Shown here in pieces: positions 24,651-32,185 of a stretch of 59,330 nt of DNA (the first letter of the stretch is position 1; every line of letters begins with the position of its first letter). A model generated the notes under the pieces. That model saw nothing but the letters and a program-made list of their open reading frames with translations. It was not told where the DNA came from and did no database searches. The stretch is taken from NCBI GenBank assembly GCA_944392615.1, contig CALXXF010000013.1, forward strand, positions 1 to 59,330, in the 5' to 3' direction. Position numbers and translations under genes: made by a program. This DNA is from an uncultured Clostridia bacterium (GTDB taxonomy: Bacteria; Bacillota; Clostridia; Oscillospirales; CAG-272).

Positions 24651-25874
24651 TTACTTTATTTTGTACACATTCAGCTTTTCATACATATCTATCCTGGCGG
24701 AGGAATGAGACGCCAGCTTTACAGGGTTGATTCTGGGACGCTTTCCGGCAAGCATCCTCACAAAGTAGCGGCATGATATGAATATTATGCCGAACGGAAG
24801 TAAGACAGGATGCCTTTTCGTAGACGGTAAAGACTTGTTTGTGACTTTTTTCAGATTGAAAAACAGCCTTCCTGCTTTGGAACGCTTTTTTTTGGGGTCC
24901 TCATCGGTGAAAAGGGAGCTTGAAGCATATAGGTCTTTTCTGTTCCTGCCGAAATTTCCGCTGTCGAGAAAATCGTCTATCAGCGATTCGCACACGCTCT
25001 GTTCTGCCCCGGAGCACCATTGCGCGCGTTCCGGCGGCAGTCCCAGATATCTGACGCACGTCATCGTTATATGCTCCGCAAGACATAAAAGCCCGCAATC
25101 TGAAAGAGCGCACAGTACCTTGTCCTGCTCTTTGGCAAATTCATCCGACGATGCAAAAACAGCCCAGTCGCATATCTGCCTCAGACCGAGACCTCCGTGC
25201 CTCATGTGCTCGTAAATGTGCATGAGCATCACAAGGGCATTTTCAACAGGCGCAGGACGCCTGAATGCGTGGCCCTCAAACACAGCTTCGGAGGAATCGG
25301 AAAGTATATTTCCGAGATATCTTCTTATGACCTGCCCGGCATCGTTGTCAGGAATACGCGGGTGAATGTGAAGCTCTATTTCAACGCCGTTTTTGTAAAA
25401 GGCGGTGTGATAGTCGGTATCCTGCCCATCAGATGCAGTATAGGCATTTTCCGAAAGAAGCTTGCATATCTTTTCAAGCTCTGAGGGTTCTATGAGCAGA
25501 TCTATGTCCCCGAATGACCTTTTGGCAGGTTCGGGATAGGGAAGCGCCGCAGACAGACCCTTTATGACCGTATAGCAAAATCCGTTGTTTTCAAGTAAGC
25601 CGCACAGGGAATCCTGTACCGAAAAAAGGTTTTCGTTCTGCCTGTATATTTTGCCTATCGTCACCGTCCATTTTTTCTTTATCTCCTCAGACAGTCCCAG
25701 CGCGACGGCTCCGTCATATACGAGAGCGCATACCGCCTGACTGACGGCGAGACTGTAGAGAGCCTGCCCTCCGTCACACAGAACCGTGTCTTCAGGCAGC
25801 GGAGCCCCGAACATGGCATGCGCCAGGAGCTTAAGGATAAGTGAATATTCGTCAGGACGCTTTTTTTTGCTCAT
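24651..25874 (-). CDS. nucleotidyltransferase family protein (NTP_transf_5)
   Basis: A 407-residue protein of the uncharacterised nucleotidyltransferase group. The key motif is YTVIKG-x-AALPYPEPAKRSFGDIDLLI, in which FGDIDLL supplies the paired metal-binding aspartates, followed by a helical region and EIELHIHPRIPD. Members are frequently found in polysaccharide clusters, which fits the O-antigen-ligase-like gene 54 bases downstream. The C-terminus has a hydrophobic segment (PVLLPFGIIFISCRYFVRML) that may contact the membrane. GGAG lies six bases before ATG 25874. Its promoter is at 25995-26023. The reaction it performs is not known. Confidence 0.8.
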   Translation of the reverse strand: MSKKKRPDEYSLILKLLAHAMFGAPLPEDTVLCDGGQALYSLAVSQAVCALVYDGAVALGLSEEIKKKWTVTIGKIYRQNENLFSVQDSLCGLLENNGFCYTVIKGLSAALPYPEPAKRSFGDIDLLIEPSELEKICKLLSENAYTASDGQDTDYHTAFYKNGVEIELHIHPRIPDNDAGQVIRRYLGNILSDSSEAVFEGHAFRRPAPVENALVMLMHIYEHMRHGGLGLRQICDWAVFASSDEFAKEQDKVLCALSDCGLLCLAEHITMTCVRYLGLPPERAQWCSGAEQSVCESLIDDFLDSGNFGRNRKDLYASSSLFTDEDPKKKRSKAGRLFFNLKKVTNKSLPSTKRHPVLLPFGIIFISCRYFVRMLAGKRPRINPVKLASHSSARIDMYEKLNVYKIK

Positions 25875-25994
25875 CTTTTTCTCCGCTCTGCATCTTTTTG
25901 AATCTTACAAGTTTCTGTCGTTTTGCTTTTGTAGTTTTGACATTTTTCTTTGTTTTTCACTCGTTTGCCTGTCGGAAACGGCATACCGCATGTA

Positions 25995-26023
25995 ATTATA
26001 CTCTTAAAACACCCTGTTGTCAA
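25995..26023 (-). promoter_or_regulatory. promoter of the nucleotidyltransferase operon
   Basis: On the minus strand TTGACA (plus 26018-26023), 17 bases, TATAAT (plus 25995-26000). Both hexamers are perfect; there is no TG extension. The leader is about 115 nt. Confidence 0.85.
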
Positions 26024-26152
26024 TAAAATTTCACATATAACTCACATTTTAATCGGCTTTCAGCCCGCCGTCTGCCTGCAATGTATTCCGCGATTTCAGC
26101 ACTGCACCGGTGTTTTAAGGTCGTGTTGCTGTATCCTCAGAAAAAAACTGTA

Positions 26153-26182
26153 TTGACTTTGCGGGATTATCTGTGCTATAAT
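26153..26182 (+). promoter_or_regulatory. promoter of bioY
   Basis: TTGACT (26153-26158), 18 bases, TATAAT (26177-26182) preceded by TGC. It diverges from the nucleotidyltransferase promoter. No palindromic BirA-type operator is evident. Confidence 0.75.
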
Positions 26183-26275
26183 CGCATCCGGTATCGTGTC
26201 CGCATTGAGCAGAAAACACCGGCAGTGATTATAACGGGTGTCTTAAGCGGACTCAGAAACAAGGAGGCATGCCCG

Positions 26276-26878
26276 ATGAGAACACGCGGCAGAGAAGATA
26301 CGAAAAATGTAATTTCAGAGCGCGTAAGAGCGCTTACCATGACGGCATTCCTGTGCGCGTTCGTTTGCGTGCTGTCTCCGTTCAGCATACAGGTGGGTCC
26401 GATACCGCTGACGCTTGCATCCTTTGCCATATATATAGTGGCGGCGGTGTCGCCGCCGCCGATGGCTTCGGGAGCGCTTTTTCTGTATATTTTCCTCGGC
26501 TCGCTCGGAATGCCCGTGTTTTCGGGCTTTGAAGGAGGCATCGGCAAGCTCACAGGCCCTACGGGCGGATACATAGTCGGCTTTTTTATACTTGCCTTGT
26601 CGGCTTCCTCAATCATCGGGGTTTTGGGGCGTCGCAAATGGTCTTTTCCTTTTGCAATGACCGTCGGGACTCTTCTTTTATATGCTTTCGGCACGGCTTG
26701 GTATTCGATATATACAGGCATAGGCTTTGCAGAATCCGCCGCTGCCTGTGTGCTTCCCTTTCTTCTTCCCGACGCCGTCAAAATAACCGCCGCCTCGGTG
26801 ATAGGAATATCCCTTGATTCCCGTCGTGCGCTTTCGCGATATCTGCGCCGGGAACGCCGGGATGACAGGCGTGACTGA
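26276..26878 (+). CDS. bioY: biotin ECF transporter S component BioY
   Basis: BioY is the membrane substrate-binding subunit for biotin uptake. The 200-residue protein has about six spans and the family signature: FSIQVGPIPLTLASFAIYI, LYIFLGSLGMPVFSGFEGGIGKLTGPTGGYIVGF, and a C-terminal LPDAVKITAASVIG segment. AAGGAGG lies eight bases before ATG 26276; an open frame extends 65 codons upstream but covers the promoter. No ecfA/ecfT genes are adjacent, so it probably uses a shared ECF energy module encoded elsewhere. The gene stands alone, and a stem-loop follows at 27027. Confidence 0.95.
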   Translation: MRTRGREDTKNVISERVRALTMTAFLCAFVCVLSPFSIQVGPIPLTLASFAIYIVAAVSPPPMASGALFLYIFLGSLGMPVFSGFEGGIGKLTGPTGGYIVGFFILALSASSIIGVLGRRKWSFPFAMTVGTLLLYAFGTAWYSIYTGIGFAESAAACVLPFLLPDAVKITAASVIGISLDSRRALSRYLRRERRDDRRD

Positions 26879-27026
26879 TTGTCTGTTCCGGTAAGACCGC
26901 GGCATCCGTACTGATAACCTCCGCGCGCCAAGCTCACGGCTTTTTATGGCAGTCACGTCATGACAGCTCTTTCACGGCAGCATGTATGAAATTTCTGTTT
27001 GTCGGCATAATCACATGACAGTAAAA

Positions 27027-27072
27027 GAACAGGCAGGACGCACCTTTTCATGCGTCATGCCTGTTCTGTTTT
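27027..27072. terminator. terminator between convergent bioY and ROK genes
   Basis: GAACAGGCA-GGACGCA (27027-27042) pairs with TGCGTC-A-TGCCTGTTC (27051-27066) around an eight-base loop. The plus side continues TGTTTTCTTTC, the minus side TTTTACTG, so it may serve both genes. The rest of 26879-27214 shows no gene. Confidence 0.8.
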
Positions 27073-27214
27073 CTTTCATCGCTGAACTCCTTCACACTTG
27101 TTTTTTACCGCTCATTCCGGCTGTCTTGCAGCGCAGAAGCACTCTGCTCATGCCAAAGAAGCCGTGGCACGCCTTCAGATGCGGGATATGCGCGGGTGCG
27201 CCGGCTGTATGCAT

Positions 27215-28165
27215 TTACAGACCGAGAGCTGCGGCACCTATTATGCCGGCGTCGTTTCCGAGAGTTGCGCGCGTTATCCGCGTCTGCGACGCGCTGTTGC
27301 GGGCAAAGTTGTTTTTATGTACAAGCTCTCTCAGTGGAGCCATGAGATATTCGCCTTCATTGCAGACGCCGCCGCCTATGCAGATCACCTCAGGCTGGAA
27401 TATGTTGGTTATGTTTGTTAGTCCTTCTGCAAGGTACTCTATGTAAGAATCGACAACCTCTGCGCCTGCCTTGTCGTTCATGCGTTTTGCCTGGAAAGCA
27501 GTCTTTCCTCCTACCGCATTTATGTCACCTCCGACAAGTTCCCACATGGCGGAATCCTTGACCTGCTCCATTTTTTCCCTTGTCATGTTTATAAGACCGG
27601 TAGCCGACGAGTAAGTCTCCCAGCATCCGCGTCTGCCGCAGGTGCACTGCCTGCCGCCTTTTTCTATCACCATGTGTCCGAGCTCCGCTCCGGCATGATT
27701 GTGACCGGAAAATATTTTTCCGTCTATTATTATCCCTCCGCCCACTCCGGTACCCAGGGTGATCATTATTGCCGACGACGCGCCCTTTGCCGCACCGGCG
27801 ATAGCCTCTGCAAGAGCTGCGCTGTTCGCGTCGTTGTCTATAAGCACCTTTTCAACGCCGAGCTTTTCTTTCAGCACGGCGGCAATCGGATAGTTGTGCA
27901 TGACGATGTTGTTTGAAAAGACCACGACTCCGTTCTCACTGTCGCAGGTACCGGGCGAGGCTATACCTGCGTATTCTATATCGTTTACGGTAATTCCCAT
28001 GTCCGATATAAGCCTCTTGCAGAGATTTGCCATATCTGTCATGATCTCGTCAAGCGGCCTTTTGGAAAGCGTTGGCACCGAGCCTTTTGCAAGTATCTTG
28101 TGGTTTTCATCTACTATGCCGGCGGCTATGTTGGTTCCGCCTAAGTCGATTCCGAGGTAATACAT
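27215..28165 (-). CDS. ROK family glucokinase
   Basis: A 316-residue sugar kinase, most likely glucokinase. ATP-binding DLGGTNIAAG, sugar-contact region with IDNDANSAALAE, the LGTGVGGGIIIDG phosphate loop, the Glu/His of HAGAELGHM, and the ROK zinc motif CTCGRRGCWE are all present; the C-terminus carries IGGGVCN. No helix-turn-helix precedes the kinase domain, so it is an enzyme and not a ROK repressor. AAGGAG lies upstream of ATG 28165. It is 94 bases downstream of mrnC on the same strand. Sugars released by the GH92 and GH4 enzymes could feed this step, though it is not adjacent to either. N-acetylhexosamine or mannose specificity is possible. Confidence 0.9.
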   Translation of the reverse strand: MYYLGIDLGGTNIAAGIVDENHKILAKGSVPTLSKRPLDEIMTDMANLCKRLISDMGITVNDIEYAGIASPGTCDSENGVVVFSNNIVMHNYPIAAVLKEKLGVEKVLIDNDANSAALAEAIAGAAKGASSAIMITLGTGVGGGIIIDGKIFSGHNHAGAELGHMVIEKGGRQCTCGRRGCWETYSSATGLINMTREKMEQVKDSAMWELVGGDINAVGGKTAFQAKRMNDKAGAEVVDSYIEYLAEGLTNITNIFQPEVICIGGGVCNEGEYLMAPLRELVHKNNFARNSASQTRITRATLGNDAGIIGAAALGL

Positions 28166-28259
28166 AAGATATCTCCTTGTTATTTACAGATGTATTTTTA
28201 TTTTATTTGAAAAATTAAGCGAAGGTCTGCCTGTATTCAACGCCGGCTCCGGCGCCGGT

Positions 28260-28652
28260 TTATGGAAGCGGAAAATGTCGGCCATCAAGCGAATAGGCTG
28301 CCGCAAAAAGCTCGCGTACCCTGTCCTGCCTCTTCTTAAGCCACAGGTATGCAAACAGCGCTTCAAAGCCGGTGGCGCGCCGGTATTCGCACGCTCCTGC
28401 GCTTTTCGGAGTCCCGGAGCTGTGACCGTTGCGACCGCGTTTGAATACTGCAATTTCCTCTTCTGAAAGGCAGGGTAGGATCTTCTGTATCGCTTTGCTC
28501 TGCGCCCTTGCGGTGACAAAATTCATGGCGGAGTTGTTGAGCTCCTTTGCTTTGCGCACACCGCTGTTGAGAAGATATTCCCGGGTCAGCAGTTCGATTA
28601 CGGCGTCGCCGAGATATGCAAGCTCGGCGCCCGAAAGAACATCGGGTTCCAT
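28260..28652 (-). CDS. mrnC: Mini-ribonuclease III
   Basis: A 130-residue protein with an RNase III catalytic domain but no double-stranded RNA binding domain, as in Bacillus Mini-III, which matures 23S rRNA ends. The catalytic signature reads AELAYLGDAVIELLTREYLL, and the second acidic region is GFEALFAYLWL, with RRGRNGHSSGTPKSA-like basic loop between. ATG 28652 has AAAGGA five bases upstream; an earlier in-frame ATG (28685) has none. In many Bacillota mrnC lies after cysS; here its upstream neighbour is different. Confidence 0.9.
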   Translation of the reverse strand: MEPDVLSGAELAYLGDAVIELLTREYLLNSGVRKAKELNNSAMNFVTARAQSKAIQKILPCLSEEEIAVFKRGRNGHSSGTPKSAGACEYRRATGFEALFAYLWLKKRQDRVRELFAAAYSLDGRHFPLP

Positions 28653-28798
28653 TTGCGTCCTTTCCCAGGCGTCCGACCGGCTCACTGCACGCGCAAGTCA
28701 TTTTCCGCGCGGTCGTGAAAGGCGTCGGAAAGCAAGTACAAAATATACTTCAATACGCCCGGCAATGTGATATTTGCCTGATATTTTATATTACAGCA

Positions 28799-28859
28799 TC
28801 GGGCAGTCCAGCTGCAGGGGCAGTCCGACCGCAGGGGGCAGTTTGAGCGCAGGGGGGGG
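28799..28859. repeat. short GC-rich imperfect repeats upstream of mrnC
   Basis: Three imperfect units of about 21-23 bases containing GGGCAGT and GCAGGGG lie between the accessory protein gene and mrnC. No gene is seen in 28653-28945. Confidence 0.6.
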
Positions 28860-28945
28860 ATGATGCTGATCGGCGGACGGCATCGGGCATGCCCGGCTTC
28901 CGGAGTACTGAAATGCCCTGAAACGCCGCCGAAGTCTTTTAAGAC

Positions 28946-29416
28946 TCAGAGCCTTGATTTTGTTACAAATACCGCTATACATAGGACCACGGTCGTGGTT
29001 GAGAGAATTGCGGCAATGACGACGGCTGTTGTATTGGGTTTCTTCGCTTCCCCAGAGCCGACCGTGTCTGTGACCGGGGAATCGCCGGCAGATGAGTCAA
29101 GGACTGAAGAGTCGCCGGCAGATGAGTCAAGAGCTGAAGAGTCGCCGGCTGAGTAAAAAGACTCTGTAAAAGTTTTTTTGAATCCTGCAGCCGAAATGCC
29201 GTCTCCCAAGCCGGAAGACAGTGCCAAGGAAATTTTCTCAGAGTCCGTCTGAGCCGCCTGATCGTCAGAAGCGCCTGGAACATAGGGAAGACCGGTGTAT
29301 TCTCCCGCTTCCATCGCGTAGTATTTGTCAAGTATATATGGAACGAGCGGCGAGGCGGCTATTGCAATTGCTATTACAAGCAGTATGCCTATCAGTACAA
29401 AAAGCTTTCTTTTCAC
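28946..29416 (-). CDS. bitopic membrane protein downstream of the NatAB transporter, unknown
   Basis: A 156-residue protein with an N-terminal signal or anchor span (about 4-27, FVLIGILLVIAIAIAASPLVPYIL-like), an extracytoplasmic acidic/Ser-rich region with repeated AGDSS and LDSS units, and a C-terminal membrane span (about 129-150) ending in a short basic tail. The repeats are in frame (15-bp type units near 29070-29155). It lies 49 bases after the ABC-2 permease gene on the same strand, so it is probably part of that transporter operon. No family was recognised. A peptide precursor or a sensor/inhibitor for the exporter are guesses only. Confidence 0.6.
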   Translation of the reverse strand: MKRKLFVLIGILLVIAIAIAASPLVPYILDKYYAMEAGEYTGLPYVPGASDDQAAQTDSEKISLALSSGLGDGISAAGFKKTFTESFYSAGDSSALDSSAGDSSVLDSSAGDSPVTDTVGSGEAKKPNTTAVVIAAILSTTTVVLCIAVFVTKSRL

Positions 29417-29465
29417 GGCTTTTTTCTTCTTTGATTTTTTCTTTAAGAGATTTCGGGATTTTAGT

Positions 29466-30716
29466 TCATTTAAGCAGCTTCTTCATGTCTTTTAACCTCA
29501 GTCTGCTTCCGTAATGCAGGACCGATGCCTCATAAAGCCTTATTGATATGAATGTGACTATGACTATAGAGGCGGCAAGAAGTAGAAGCGAGACTACCAC
29601 CGTCGGGGCGCTTACCGCAGAGTTCAGAAGTATCGACGGCATTATGAAGGGGGACGTGAGAGGAATATAGCATGCCACTCTGGCGACTATCCCGTCCGGA
29701 GAGGCGAGATATGAAAAATAGCCCACATAGAAGGAGATTATCGATATCATGCTTACAGGCAGCATCGCCGTGTTCATGTCCTCTATTTTGCTGACGGTCG
29801 CTCCGCACACGGAGCTTATCATCGCATAGAGCGCAAAGCCGAGTATGAAGTAGAGTACGACAAGTATTATGTTGACAGGGCTTATGCCATTGAGCGAAAA
29901 GTCAACAGAGTCTGACATGTCCGGCATAAATACGTTGAAGCATATCAGTGCCCAGACGACTATTGTCATAAGCTGGGCAAGTCCGAGCGTGCCCATTGCG
30001 AGACATTTTCCCAGCAGAATATATCTCGGACGAGCCGATACGACCAGTGTTTCCATGACTCTTGAGGTCTTTTCTGTGGCTATGCTCGACGATACGGTCT
30101 GACCGTAAAAGATAATCGCGAAGAACATCAGCACCAGTACTGCGATACCCGCCACGTAGCCGGATATATTCATAGTTCCTGCCGAAGAGACAGAAGAGGG
30201 GATGGTGAGTCTTGAAAGAGCTATCGTCTCCTCCGATACGCCCTGCTCACGCAGGATTCCGGCAGACCAGGCGGAGCTGAGCACTTCGGTGACGGAAGCC
30301 TGACCCGATGTGTTCATGAAGCTCTTGTATATGAACTCAAGGTTCGGAAGGCCTGTTGCTTCGTCCTGAGTGACTATGACTGCGTATACCTTGTCGTTTT
30401 CTGCAATGACTGACTTTTTTTCCTCAATCTCGCCGGCGGATATTTTTTCAAACGCCGTGTCTTTTATCGCTTCTGTGAGCATTTCAAAACCGTCCGGTAT
30501 TACGCCTTCGTCGTCCGCATAATAGGCTTTGTAAGTGCGTTCCTGTGAGGCGCCCGGGTCCGGCTCCGTGCCGGAGTCCGATGCTCTTGATATTACCGCG
30601 CCTACGGCAAACAGCGCCGTCACTATCAGAAGAAGCACGACGCTGGATATAATAAAGGGCTTCTTTTTTACGGCGTCCCTGAGTGTGAATATGAAAACTG
30701 TTTTTATCTGTTTCAT
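29466..30716 (-). CDS. ABC-2 type permease (NatB-like)
   Basis: A 416-residue membrane component of an ABC exporter. It has an N-terminal span after TLRDAVKKKPFIIS, an extracytoplasmic domain of about 130 residues, and five or so C-terminal spans with the ABC-2 pattern ATEKTSRVMETLVVSARPRYILLGKCLA (the NatB/YhaP family hallmark). Its start overlaps the stop of the ATPase gene by four bases (ATGA), so the two are translationally coupled. NatAB transporters export sodium in Bacillus; other relatives export drugs or peptides, so the substrate is uncertain. Confidence 0.9.
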   Translation of the reverse strand: MKQIKTVFIFTLRDAVKKKPFIISSVVLLLIVTALFAVGAVISRASDSGTEPDPGASQERTYKAYYADDEGVIPDGFEMLTEAIKDTAFEKISAGEIEEKKSVIAENDKVYAVIVTQDEATGLPNLEFIYKSFMNTSGQASVTEVLSSAWSAGILREQGVSEETIALSRLTIPSSVSSAGTMNISGYVAGIAVLVLMFFAIIFYGQTVSSSIATEKTSRVMETLVVSARPRYILLGKCLAMGTLGLAQLMTIVVWALICFNVFMPDMSDSVDFSLNGISPVNIILVVLYFILGFALYAMISSVCGATVSKIEDMNTAMLPVSMISIISFYVGYFSYLASPDGIVARVACYIPLTSPFIMPSILLNSAVSAPTVVVSLLLLAASIVIVTFISIRLYEASVLHYGSRLRLKDMKKLLK

Positions 30717-31609
30717 CTTGCCTCACCGACCTTTTCAATGAAGATCTCAGACAGCGAAGGCTCCGCTATCTCGTATTTTTCGGGAATGACGCCGTTTTCC
30801 AGAAGCAGTGTTATGAGCTTCTTCGCGTCGTCATCGCAGGATATCGAGAACAAAAAGCCGTTTGCATTGCGCTCGGCAAGTCTTATTCCGAGCGAAGAGG
30901 CTATCGGAAGTATCCTTTCGTCGGGAGAAAGTATGAGCTTCGTATGCCCGTATGAGGATTTTATGTCACGCAGATTTCCGGAAATAAGAGTCTTTCCCTT
31001 GTCCAGTATGACGAGATTCTCACAGTAACGCTCCACCGTCTCCATTTGGTGGGAGCTCATTACTATGAATTTCCCCTGTTCAACCAGCTCCCTCAGTATG
31101 GAATCGAGCATGTCTGCGTTGACGGGGTCGAGCCCGCTGAACGGCTCGTCGAGAAAGATAAGCTCCGGGTCATGGACAAGAGTGGCAATGAGCTGGATCT
31201 TCTGCTGGTTTCCTTTTGACAGCTTTTCTGCCGTCATGTCATAATACTGCGGTATTTCCATCCTGTCGAGATACCTTCTCACAGAGGCTTCCGCGTCTTT
31301 TTTTGTCATTCCACGGAGCATACCGAAGTATACAAGCTGTTCGCCGACCTTGTTTTTCATGTATATCCCGCGTTCTTCCGGCATGTAACCGAAGCGCAGG
31401 GATTCTCTTGATATTTTGCTTCCGTTCCACAGGGCAGTGCCGGAATCGGAGGGCAGTATACCGAGTATCATGCGTATCGTCGTCGTCTTGCCCGCACCGT
31501 TGGTGCCTATGAGTCCGAAGATGCCCGGATGGTCCATTGAAAAAGAGAGATTGTCAACCGCAATATTGTTTCCGAATCTTTTGGTAAGACCGCTGACCAC
31601 AAAAGCCAT
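30713..31609 (-). CDS. ABC transporter ATPase (NatA-like)
   Basis: A 298-residue ATPase. Walker A GTNGAGKTTTIRM, Q-loop region GYMPEERGIY, signature LSKGNQQKIQ, Walker B ELIFLDEPFSGLDP and the switch His in MSSHQME are present, followed by a C-terminal regulatory domain of about 85 residues typical of ABC-2 exporters. PEERGIY is characteristic of the NatA/YhaQ group. It is the first gene of the minus-strand operon read from 31687-31715; the permease and the bitopic protein follow. RBS: an AGGAGGAAG-type site precedes ATG 31609. Confidence 0.92.
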   Translation of the reverse strand: MAFVVSGLTKRFGNNIAVDNLSFSMDHPGIFGLIGTNGAGKTTTIRMILGILPSDSGTALWNGSKISRESLRFGYMPEERGIYMKNKVGEQLVYFGMLRGMTKKDAEASVRRYLDRMEIPQYYDMTAEKLSKGNQQKIQLIATLVHDPELIFLDEPFSGLDPVNADMLDSILRELVEQGKFIVMSSHQMETVERYCENLVILDKGKTLISGNLRDIKSSYGHTKLILSPDERILPIASSLGIRLAERNANGFLFSISCDDDAKKLITLLLENGVIPEKYEIAEPSLSEIFIEKVGEAR

Positions 31610-31686
31610 GGCGTCTTCCTCCTGTCTTGTGTATAGGTGGTGTTATATATGTCCGGCGCAAAAACGGCCGGCGCACATCCGCCTGC

Positions 31687-31715
31687 ATTATATCACACGG
31701 CTTGCTAAAAGTCAA
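31687..31715 (-). promoter_or_regulatory. promoter of the NatAB operon
   Basis: On the minus strand TTGACT (plus 31710-31715), 17 bases ending TGTGA, then TATAAT (plus 31687-31692): an extended -10 promoter about 80 bases from the ATPase start. The leader contains GGCCGGCGC inverted segments. Confidence 0.85.
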
Positions 31716-31979
31716 TAAAAAGGATACATGCGGAAAACGCTTTTATGCGGATAAACTTTTATACAGCCAATAATATCCACTCCCTGTACGTTCTTTTGCT
31801 TTTTTTGACGTTGCCAGATTCCATAGCCGCTCCGGTCGTCCGGAAAAATCTCACGCCGCCGGAAAGCTGTATGCAGAAGGGAATGGGAAAAAGCATAAAA
31901 CACCGTTTAAATTATGGCAAAAACCACAATAAATAACCTTAAATTTCAATACAAACGCGCGAAATATCAAAAAAACATT

Positions 31980-31997
31980 GATTTTTTTAAAAAAATC
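31980..31997. promoter_or_regulatory. 18-bp perfect palindrome upstream of the GH92 gene
   Basis: GATTTTTTT followed by AAAAAAATC is a perfect palindrome of 18 bases, 13 bases before the -35 of the GH92 promoter. It could be an operator, a terminator-like element or simply an A/T tract that bends DNA. The rest of 31716-31979 has no gene. Confidence 0.4.
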
Positions 31998-32010
31998 GCT
32001 CTTTTTTTGC

Positions 32011-32039
32011 TTGTAAATTGTGAATTTTTATGTTATAAT
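32011..32039 (+). promoter_or_regulatory. promoter of the GH92 gene
   Basis: TTGTAA (32011-32016), 17 bases, TATAAT (32034-32039) preceded by TGT. The leader before the ATG is about 140 nt. Confidence 0.75.
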
Positions 32040-32185
32040 CTAAAACACAAGACCGTCCTTTGGGCATGTTCTTGCAGCAATCAAGCGTCGCTGCTTTCGT
32101 TTGTGTTTGCTCCACTGATTGATGCAAGACGAGACTTCTTGCTTTGTATTGCGGACGGCAAATATTATGGAGGTATTCTGCAGTA

